Below, piece by piece: positions 1 to 5,049 of a stretch of DNA of 6,037 nucleotides. A program made the position numbers and the translations under genes. The notes beneath the pieces were generated by a model that worked only from the letters and a program-made list of their open reading frames with translations, was not told where the DNA came from and searched no databases. Origin of the DNA: Chloroflexota bacterium (GTDB lineage Bacteria > Chloroflexota > Chloroflexia > Thermomicrobiales > UBA6265); assembly GCA_019348515.1 (NCBI GenBank), contig JAHWJF010000233.1:1-6037 (forward strand), written 5' to 3'. Numbering within the stretch: position 1 is the stretch's first letter; each line of letters starts with the position of its first letter.

Positions 1-12
1 GGACAGAGGTCC

Positions 13-31
13 GTCTGCGGCAACCGCAGAC
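13..31 (+). repeat. Hairpin GTCTGCGG-CAA-CCGCAGAC
   Basis: Perfect 8-base arms enclose a 3-base loop, directly after a smaller hairpin (GGAC-AGAG-GTCC, 1-12). There is no T-run on either side, so it is not a standard terminator. It sits 14 bases before the T-box-like sequence, where stem III of a T-box leader would lie. Confidence 0.6.
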
Positions 32-45
32 CAATCCCTCCAACC

Positions 46-92
46 AGGTGGCACGACGGAAGAGCGCGGTTTCGACGCCGACTTTCTCGGCG
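46..92 (+). promoter_or_regulatory. T-box-like antiterminator and competing hairpin (possibly degenerate)
   Basis: AGGTGGCACGACGGAA at 46-61 resembles the T-box core (AGGGTGGNACCGCG and variants with ACCACGGAA). It includes the TGGN (49-52) that pairs with the tRNA acceptor end. CGGAA (57-61) can pair with TTTCG (70-74), as in the upper antiterminator helix. The lower helix is weak: only GG (47-48) with CC (78-79). A hairpin CGCCGA-CTTTC-TCGGCG (76-92) would compete for those CC bases. The upstream part is cut off by the window edge and no amino-acid gene follows, so this is a candidate only. Confidence 0.35.
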
Positions 93-100
93 AGCACAGC

Positions 101-142
101 ATGCTGCGCTTCTACAGAACATCAACGAGCGACCCCCGATAA
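101..142 (+). other. 13-codon open frame after the T-box-like element
   Basis: An ATG at 101 lies 6 bases after GGCGAG (89-94), part of which is in the 3' arm of the 76-92 hairpin. It encodes MLRFYRTSTSDPR and stops at 140-142. It loosely recalls the amino end of cysteinyl-tRNA synthetases (ML-x-x-Y-N-T-L-T), but no further similarity is seen in any frame downstream. It may be a gene remnant, a leader peptide or chance. Confidence 0.2.
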
Positions 143-310
143 CGAGCCTCGAGGCCGACATCGAGGAGATCGTGTATTCCCACCAATGCTATGAAAGACG
201 AACACCCGGTGGCACCGAACGTCGAGACAGTAACCAACTTCTCCCGCTGGGTACGTTGCCGGCACTTCCCCGTTCATTGTTCAGGCTCGCCGAGTTCGGC
301 TCTGCAGCCC
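143..310. other. Left gap downstream of the small gene, no supported gene
   Basis: Several frames are open on both strands but none has a recognisable motif. Short hairpins (GCCGA-AC-TCGGC at about 285-300) lie just after the small gene's stop on the minus strand. They lack a T-run, so no terminator is called. Confidence 0.5.
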
Positions 311-661
311 TCAGTCGTGCGCGAGGCGCTCGGCTTCGTCGATGACGCCCAGGAGGTCGGCGATCTCGACGCTCGGGATGGAGCGCTCGCGTCCGGCGAG
401 GCCGACCACGGCCCGATTCTCCGCCTCTGGGTAGAGCAGGATCCAGGTGGGCGCTTGAGTTTGTATGGTCGGGCTGAGGCGACTGCACACCACAAGTCCT
501 CCGCGGCGGCCGACCTCGTCGTCCAGGGCGGCGGTCTCAGCGAGGACGACCTCGACGTCTGGACGTAGGAGGCGCAGCGCCCCCGCCAGCGCCTCACGGT
601 AGAAACGCGGCTCGTTACCGATCACAACGCGGAAGCTATCCGTCACTGAATGCCCGTCCAT
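311..661 (-). CDS. Small degenerate receiver-like protein (hypothetical)
   Basis: This 116-residue protein reads like a receiver fold without catalytic residues. It has a first strand FRVVIGNEP (10-18), helix RFYREALAGALRLLRP (19-34), strand VEVVLAE, then GLVVCSRLS (55-63), where a receiver would carry its phospho-Asp but Cys/Ser are found. Strand TWILLYP (72-78), RAVVGL and a C-terminal helix IADLLGVIDEAERL (100-113) follow. The start was set at the ATG at 661 because AGGAGA lies 9 bases before it. The frame also opens from an ATG at 769, but the extra 36 residues are Arg/Gln-rich, lack visible structure and cross an inverted repeat. It is separated from the NarL-type gene by 316 bases, so it may have its own promoter. 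I recall similar small proteins in Chloroflexota and actinobacteria, without known function. It probably acts as a protein-binding module; that is a guess. Confidence 0.75.
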   Translation of the reverse strand: MDGHSVTDSFRVVIGNEPRFYREALAGALRLLRPDVEVVLAETAALDDEVGRRGGLVVCSRLSPTIQTQAPTWILLYPEAENRAVVGLAGRERSIPSVEIADLLGVIDEAERLAHD

Positions 662-670
662 TCTCGAAAG

Positions 671-676
671 TCTCCT
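671..676 (-). promoter_or_regulatory. Shine-Dalgarno deciding the start of the small receiver-like gene
   Basis: AGGAGA on the minus strand lies 9 bases before the ATG at 661. This favours a 116-residue product over the longer 152-codon frame starting at 769. Confidence 0.6.
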
Positions 677-734
677 GGATCGACCACCGAGGGGTAGCGT
701 TACTCGTTGCCGTTCCCGGCTCTGTACGTCCAGC

Positions 735-754
735 ATGCATACCTGGCCATGCAT
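735..754. repeat. ATGCAT-N8-ATGCAT inverted repeat upstream of the small gene
   Basis: Two self-palindromic ATGCAT hexamers are separated by 8 bases that include most of a TGGCCA palindrome (744-749). The site lies about 75-95 bases before the ATG at 661, a suitable place for an operator or promoter element. No convincing -35/-10 pair was found around it. Confidence 0.4.
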
Positions 755-810
755 CAGGATGGTCGCCACGTTGCAAGGTGCGCTCAGGCGCTGTTCGTGC
801 GTGAGGCTGA

Positions 811-828
811 CCTGACCCTATTGTCAGG
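811..828. repeat. Inverted repeat CCTGAC-N6-GTCAGG in the gap
   Basis: Perfect 6-base arms (811-816 and 823-828) flank a 6-base centre. A further CTGAC unit directly precedes the left arm (806-810), giving a CTGACCTGAC direct repeat. It has no T-run on either side, so it looks more like a protein-binding site than a terminator. Confidence 0.35.
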
Positions 829-871
829 CGGCACGCGAGCGGCGTCATCGACCAAATGGCAGAATTGGAGA

Positions 872-887
872 TCGGTCATTTGACCGA
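872..887. repeat. Palindrome TCGGTCA-TT-TGACCGA
   Basis: Perfect 7-base arms flank a 2-base centre, between the NarL-type gene end (978) and the small gene. The tight, symmetric form is typical of dimeric regulator operators. As a hairpin its loop would be too small, and no T-tract follows. Confidence 0.4.
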
Positions 888-977
888 GAGCCTGTTTGCG
901 ATGTGGACAGCGGCGATTAATGCCGGTGCTGGAGTTCCAGGCGACGAGCGTCTGCCTGTGCAATCCCGCACCCCCAT

Positions 978-1640
978 TCACCCGATGTTGACGGCTCCCT
1001 GGCGCAGGGCGAAGACGAGCGCTTGCAACCGTGACTCAACCCCGAGCTTGGCGAGGATGCTGGCGACGTGGGAGCGCACCGTCTTGCCGCTCAGGTACAG
1101 CCGTGCGGCGATCTCCTTGTCGCTCAACCCCTCGGCCAGCAGCTGCAGGATCTCGCGCTCCCGAGGGGTGAGCCGGTCGAGAGCGGCTTTCGCGTCGCGC
1201 TCCTGCTGGCGCTCGCGGCCAGCCAGGCGCAGCAGCTCGACGAGCTCGAGCAGCTCTCTCCCCGACAGCAACGGTTCACCGGACGCCAACCGCCGCACCG
1301 CGCCCAGAATCTCGTCCAGGGCAGCAGCCTTGTTCAGCACTGCGGAGGCGCCAGCCTCGACGGCGCGGGCTAGATGCTGCCGGTCCGTTTCTGATGTGAG
1401 CACCAGGACCGCGGCGTCCGGGTTGGCGGCGCGCAGATCCGCGACAAACTCTACCCCGTCGCCATCGGGCAGACCAAGGTCGACCACCGCAATGTCGATC
1501 GCCGTTTCCGCCAGTGCCGCCCGCGCCTCCACCAGCGACCCGGCCTGGGCCACCACTGTGACATCCGGCTCCCGGTCGAGCAGGATCGCGAGTGGCTGCC
1601 GGGCGGAGGCGTGGTCGTCGACGAGTAGGACGCGGGTCAT
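978..1640 (-). CDS. NarL/FixJ-family (LuxR-type HTH) response regulator
   Basis: This 220-residue protein is the normal length for the family. Residues 2-118 are a receiver with Asp8/Asp9, phospho-acceptor Asp54 (VVDLGLPDGDG), Thr82 and Lys104. A charged linker (about 128-153) leads to a GerE/LuxR DNA-binding domain at 154-212 with LTPREREILQLLAEGLSDKE, an IAARLYLS turn and the recognition-helix region KTVRSHVASILAKLGV. It should bind DNA as a dimer once phosphorylated. It is the last gene of the tight cluster: its ATG overlaps the kinase stop as ATGA, with GGAGGT 6 bases upstream, so the kinase is its probable phosphodonor. Its targets are unknown; inverted repeats in the gap just downstream and the pilus genes themselves are candidates (inference). 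Confidence 0.94.
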   Translation of the reverse strand: MTRVLLVDDHASARQPLAILLDREPDVTVVAQAGSLVEARAALAETAIDIAVVDLGLPDGDGVEFVADLRAANPDAAVLVLTSETDRQHLARAVEAGASAVLNKAAALDEILGAVRRLASGEPLLSGRELLELVELLRLAGRERQQERDAKAALDRLTPREREILQLLAEGLSDKEIAARLYLSGKTVRSHVASILAKLGVESRLQALVFALRQGAVNIG

Positions 1641-3148
1641 CGTATGACCTCCAGGTCAAATCCGAACGTCGAGCCCTCCCCGGGTATCGAGACCGCTGTC
1701 AAGTCGGCGCCATGTGCCTGCACGATCCGCCGGGAAAGGTACAGCCCCAATCCGACCCCGGGGATGTGCCGGAGGGTTTCGTCCATTCCCCGTCCGAACT
1801 TCTCGAAGATGCGGGGCAGGTCGTCCGGGTGGATCCCGAACCCACGGTCGGTCACGTCGATCCTGATCCGCTCCCCCCGCTGTGTCACCCGCAGCGTGAT
1901 CGGCACGCCGGGGGGCGAGTACTTAGCCGCGTTGCTGAGCAGGTTTCGGAGCACCTGGGCGATCCGCCCCGGATCGACCAGGACCTTCCCATCGGTGTCA
2001 CCTTCCGTCAGCAGCGGGTGGTCCCCAGGCAGCGTTCGAGCGAAGGCGGTCGCCTCGGCCAGCACCGCGTCGATCGGCACGGGCCGGGGAACGACGGTGA
2101 AGTCATCGCGCTCGACGGTGGCCGCGGCCTGTGCGTCATTGAGGAGGTCCCGCAGGGACGCTATCTCTGCCTGGATCGTCGACAGCGCCTCGTCTTGGGT
2201 GGGACTCAGCGGCTCGGTGGCCAGCAGATCGGCCCAGCGGCGGACGGCGGCAATGTGGGAACCGAGTTCATGAGCCACCATGGATGTGAAGTCGGCTCGG
2301 AGCGCCGCCAGATCCTCAAGTCTTCGGGCATATTCCCGCTCGGCGGTGAGCAGGGCCGCGCGTTCGGTCGCGACGGCGCGCAACTCTTCCATCCGCCGAC
2401 GCTCGGTCACATCGCGGATGTTGAGAACGACTCCAGCGATGCCTGGCTCGTCCACCAGATTGGTGGCCGTCGCCTCGAACCAGCGCCAGGTACCCTCTCG
2501 GTGACGGAGGCGGAACTCGTCGCAGTGAGGCTTCCCGGGCTGGGCCAGCGCCACGTCAAGCACACCCCGCAGCTCGACCGTGTCCTCTGGATGCATCAGA
2601 CTGGTGATGGTCGAGTCAAGCAAATCCTCTGGCTGGTAACCGAGGATGCGCTCGAGCGCCGGACTGGCGTAGCGCACCATGCCATCAGCGTCGATGATGG
2701 CGATGATGTCGGCGGCGTGCTCGATGAGTGCCCGGAAGCGCGTCTCGGCCTGTTCCTTCTCCCGCCGCAGTGTCCGCTGCGCCAGCGCCTGTCGCACTGC
2801 CGATCCCAGCCGCGTCAGCCGATCTTTCAGCAGATAGTCGCTGGCGCCCTCCCTGACGATCGCGGCCGCCCGCTCCTCGCCGATCGTTCCAGAGACGACG
2901 ATGAATGGGACATCCAGCGCCCGCTCCTGGACCAGCCGTAGGGCGCGCTCCGCATCGAATTGGGGAAGGCTGTAGTCGGCGAGGATGACGTCCAGTACCG
3001 GGTCAAGCGCGGCCAGGAAGTCTGCCTCCGTCTCGACACGCGGCCCAGCCGACGCAAAGCCGGCCCGGCGCAATTCAGCCAGCGCCAATTCGGCATCAGC
3101 CGGCTGGTCCTCCAGCAGCAGCACTCGCAAGGGAGTCGGGGCGCTCAT
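1637..3148 (-). CDS. Hybrid sensor histidine kinase, REC-PAS-HisKA-HATPase
   Basis: This 503-residue protein has no membrane segment or signal peptide, so it is predicted to be cytoplasmic. Residues 7-125 are a receiver with Glu13/Asp14, phospho-acceptor Asp58 (LADYSLP), Ser86 and Lys108. Residues 136-250 are a PAS/PAC domain ending in IRDVTERR. A helical linker (250-283) precedes the HisKA helix with phospho-acceptor His293 in VAHELGSH, where most kinases have HELRTPL. Residues 385-503 are the HATPase domain: N box LRNLLSNAAKYS (400-411), G1 DRGFGI (434-439), F box IFEKFGRG (447-454) and G2 GVGLGLYLSRRI (464-475). It autophosphorylates on His and donates to receivers; the neighbours suggest the Rcp1-type receiver encoded upstream and the NarL-type regulator downstream as partners (inference). 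The ATG overlaps the upstream stop as ATGA and has GAGGAG 5 bases before it. The input signal is unknown; PAS residues alone do not reveal a ligand. Confidence 0.93.
   Translation of the reverse strand: MSAPTPLRVLLLEDQPADAELALAELRRAGFASAGPRVETEADFLAALDPVLDVILADYSLPQFDAERALRLVQERALDVPFIVVSGTIGEERAAAIVREGASDYLLKDRLTRLGSAVRQALAQRTLRREKEQAETRFRALIEHAADIIAIIDADGMVRYASPALERILGYQPEDLLDSTITSLMHPEDTVELRGVLDVALAQPGKPHCDEFRLRHREGTWRWFEATATNLVDEPGIAGVVLNIRDVTERRRMEELRAVATERAALLTAEREYARRLEDLAALRADFTSMVAHELGSHIAAVRRWADLLATEPLSPTQDEALSTIQAEIASLRDLLNDAQAAATVERDDFTVVPRPVPIDAVLAEATAFARTLPGDHPLLTEGDTDGKVLVDPGRIAQVLRNLLSNAAKYSPPGVPITLRVTQRGERIRIDVTDRGFGIHPDDLPRIFEKFGRGMDETLRHIPGVGLGLYLSRRIVQAHGADLTAVSIPGEGSTFGFDLEVIR
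1647..1652 (-). promoter_or_regulatory. Shine-Dalgarno of the NarL-type regulator gene
   Basis: GGAGGT on the minus strand is a near-perfect anti-16S match, 6 bases before the ATG at 1640. It lies inside the kinase 3' end and is paired with an ATGA overlap at 1637-1640. Confidence 0.85.
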
Positions 3149-5037
3149 CGGCTCTCCTCGTCAAGTGCTAGCGGGGGCGGCTCGTTGAGGACCGCCCAGT
3201 ACAGGCCCAGATGCTCGACCACGTCGGCGAACTGCGTGAAGTCGACCGGCTTGACGATGTAGCTGTTGACTCCCAGCCGGTAGCTCTCGACCAGGTCTCG
3301 CTCCTCGCGCGAGCTGGTCATCACCACCACCGGGATGGTCTTCGTCCGGGAGTCGGTGCGCAGCCGCCGCAGCACCTCCATCCCGTCGATCTTGGGCAGC
3401 TTCAGATCCAGGAGGATCACCCTGGGCCGGCGCACCGGAGCGTGTGGGGACGTCTCGGTGCCGAAGATGACGGCCAGGGCCTCCTCTCCGTCGCGGGCCA
3501 CCCGGATCGGGTTGGTGACCTTGCGCTTCTGGAAGGCATACAGCGCCAGTTCCAGGTCGTCCGGGTTGTCCTCCACCAGCAGAATCTCGACCGCCTCATC
3601 GATCATGCTCCGCCCCCCTTCATGCGCTTTCGAATTGGGTCCCAGCCCCACGAAGCGGTCGGCCTGGGAGGCCGGCTGCCGGTCGCCACTCCAGGACTGC
3701 GCCAGTTGCCGTTCCAGGGTTTCCCCTGTCGCCGGTTCGCGCCTGCCGGCGGAGCCAATCGCCGGGGCCCAGGCAGTGAGGAGCGCGTCGGCCTGGATCG
3801 GATTAGGAGGCGCGGGGATCGAGGCGGCATCGAGATCACGGCCACGCCGCCAGGGCCAGCCGAAACCAGCACGGCCGCGCTGTCTGCCGGAGACCCCGGC
3901 GAGCTTGCGCGCGAGCTCGAGATACGACCGCCCGGCATCCGACTTCGCGTCGGACATGACCACCGGGACCCCGGCGGTAATCGCGCGGACGATCGCGCGG
4001 TCATCCGGGATCTCCGCGTAGATCGGATAGCCTAGCGCCTCCTCGAGATCCTTGTTCGGCACCTCGGCTCGCTTGCTCGCACGATTGAGGACCAGTTTAA
4101 TCTTGTCGCGCGAGTAGCCCGCGGCCTCCAGCAGATCGAGCGCCGCCCGGGTGCGGCGGACGCTGGGAACCTCCGGCGTCACCAGCACGAGGACGATCGA
4201 GGCGCGGTCGATCGCCAGTGCCGTCACGGCATCGATCTGGGGGCTGGTGTCGATGACGACGAAATCGTTGGTCGCCGCCAGTGATCTCAGCGCGTTGCCG
4301 ACCAGCTCCGGGGTAACCTGGTCGGCCTCGCCCGGGCTCGCCGGCGCGGCGAGCAGGGAAAGGCGGCTGGCGTGGTCCGTGAGGTACGGCTCGATCAGGT
4401 GTGGCATCGCGGGATCGACCTCGCCCGCCGCGTCGACAATCGTCCGCTCCGGTACGAGGTCGAGCATCATCGCGCAGTCGCCGAACTGGCTGTCCGCGTC
4501 AATGAGCGCGACCTGATTCCCGGTCCCTTGGGCGATGCCCGCGGCGATATTGACCGCCGTCGTGGTCTTGCCGATGCCGCCCTTGACACCGAAGATGGTG
4601 ATCACCGTGCCGTGGCCGTGGCCGCGATCGCTTTCGGCCCCGGTGCTCCGTCGTTCGTGCTCCCTCTGGTAGACGCGGATGATCGAACCACGGAGGCCGT
4701 CTCCGGAGGCGGGCAGGGCGATGTAATCCCGCGCGCCCGCCAGCATCGCTTTTCGCATCAAATCCCGGTCGTTGCGAGAGGAGACGGCGATGACTGGCCA
4801 ACTGGAAGTGCCGACCGCCAGCATTTCCACGGTCCTCAGTCCGCGGGCAATTGGCTCGTCGATGGCGACAATGACGACATCCACATCGAGCTGATTCGCC
4901 CAGGATGACGCGGCCGCGCCAAAGGCGCTCTCGCCGACGATTCGGAGATCCGGATAGCGGAGCTGGTCGATGAGCCTGGCGCGAGCCTTGTCGTTGTCAT
5001 CGACGATCAGAATATTGACGGTGGCGTGGCCGTTCAT
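3145..5037 (-). CDS. cpaE: CpaE/TadZ-like pilus ATPase fused in frame to an Rcp1-type response regulator
   Basis: This 630-residue protein has three parts. Residues 7-125 are a receiver-like domain; the acidic cluster VDDND is kept, but Ala58 sits where the phospho-Asp should be and Leu108 where the conserved Lys should be. This is the atypical receiver usual in CpaE/TadZ. Residues 144-380 are a MinD/ParA ATPase with an intact deviant Walker A (GVKGGIGKTT, Lys152 and Lys157), ALIDADSQFGD (177-187) and FVVIDTSP (259-266). Residues 384-477 are a Pro/Ala/Arg-rich linker. Residues 478-630 are a full Rcp1-like receiver: Glu489/Asp490, phospho-acceptor Asp544 in LLDLKLP, Thr574 and Lys596. CpaE/TadZ proteins place the Tad pilus machinery at a cell site; the fused receiver suggests control by phosphorylation (inference). 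Codons stay GC-rich at the third position through the linker, which supports real coding. The ATG at 5037 has a good Shine-Dalgarno. The stop overlaps the next start as ATGA. An internal start at 3606 could also yield the receiver alone. Confidence 0.9.
   Translation of the reverse strand: MNGHATVNILIVDDNDKARARLIDQLRYPDLRIVGESAFGAAASSWANQLDVDVVIVAIDEPIARGLRTVEMLAVGTSSWPVIAVSSRNDRDLMRKAMLAGARDYIALPASGDGLRGSIIRVYQREHERRSTGAESDRGHGHGTVITIFGVKGGIGKTTTAVNIAAGIAQGTGNQVALIDADSQFGDCAMMLDLVPERTIVDAAGEVDPAMPHLIEPYLTDHASRLSLLAAPASPGEADQVTPELVGNALRSLAATNDFVVIDTSPQIDAVTALAIDRASIVLVLVTPEVPSVRRTRAALDLLEAAGYSRDKIKLVLNRASKRAEVPNKDLEEALGYPIYAEIPDDRAIVRAITAGVPVVMSDAKSDAGRSYLELARKLAGVSGRQRGRAGFGWPWRRGRDLDAASIPAPPNPIQADALLTAWAPAIGSAGRREPATGETLERQLAQSWSGDRQPASQADRFVGLGPNSKAHEGGRSMIDEAVEILLVEDNPDDLELALYAFQKRKVTNPIRVARDGEEALAVIFGTETSPHAPVRRPRVILLDLKLPKIDGMEVLRRLRTDSRTKTIPVVVMTSSREERDLVESYRLGVNSYIVKPVDFTQFADVVEHLGLYWAVLNEPPPLALDEESR
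3154..3159 (-). promoter_or_regulatory. Shine-Dalgarno of the hybrid kinase gene
   Basis: GAGGAG on the minus strand lies 5 bases before the ATG at 3148, inside the last codons of the upstream gene. With the ATGA stop/start overlap (3145-3148) it indicates translational coupling. Confidence 0.8.
3613..3620 (-). promoter_or_regulatory. Possible internal Shine-Dalgarno for a free Rcp1-type receiver
   Basis: The minus strand reads AAGGGGGG, 6 bases before an in-frame ATG at 3606 (Met478 of the fusion). This ATG is exactly where an independent Rcp1-type protein would begin. It could drive a separate 153-residue receiver (3145-3606) from the same message. G-runs are common in GC-rich DNA, so the site is only a candidate. 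Confidence 0.45.
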
Positions 5038-5042
5038 GGAAT

Positions 5043-5049
5043 CTCCCCT
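5043..5049 (-). promoter_or_regulatory. Shine-Dalgarno of the cpaE-like gene
   Basis: The minus strand reads AGGGGAG, 5 bases before the ATG at 5037, and overlaps the TGA of the upstream cpaB-like gene. It fixes the start and suggests translation follows on from the upstream gene. Confidence 0.8.

Larger units (their letters stand above)
662..977. other. 316-base gap between the NarL-type gene and the small receiver-like gene
   Basis: No supported gene is seen here. It contains the Shine-Dalgarno of the small gene and the three inverted repeats listed separately. No terminator with a T-run follows the NarL-type stop, and no clear promoter consensus was found on either strand. The base composition is slightly less GC-rich than in the genes. 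Confidence 0.6.

Noticed and set aside
1..46. tRNA or tmRNA 3' end, because the stretch finishes near CCA
   Set aside because: There is no GTTC-type T loop and the stem is 8 bases with a 3-base loop, which does not fit a T arm.
191..568. Plus-strand 125-codon open frame
   Set aside because: It overlaps the small minus-strand gene, whose product has coherent strand/helix pattern and a Shine-Dalgarno; the plus frame has neither.
662..769. Longer start (ATG at 769) for the small receiver-like gene
   Set aside because: The extra 36 residues show no structure, and the ATG at 661 has a better ribosome binding site at the start of the recognisable fold.
900..977. Terminator after the NarL-type gene
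   Set aside because: Only short stems (CTGGA-AC-TCCAG, CGGC/GCCG) are seen and no T-run follows on the minus strand.
784..981. 65-codon minus-strand frame starting with a GTGA overlap at the end of the NarL-type gene
   Set aside because: The start looks coupled, but the Shine-Dalgarno is poorly placed, the composition is not protein-like and it runs through the palindromes.
856..1647. Plus-strand 263-codon open frame
   Set aside because: It lies opposite the NarL-type regulator and is a Ser/Arg/Ala-rich translation with no motif, as expected from the complement of a GC-rich gene.
1592..2941. Plus-strand 449-codon open frame
   Set aside because: It is antisense to the hybrid kinase, whose catalytic motifs are all intact on the minus strand; the plus-strand product shows no domain.
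3603..4004. Minus-strand frame ending in ATGA overlap with the internal receiver start, suggesting a frameshifted cpaE end
   Set aside because: Its translation is Ser/Arg/Pro-rich shadow sequence, while the main frame keeps GC-rich third positions throughout, so a frameshift is not needed. The overlap is noted only as part of the internal-start finding.
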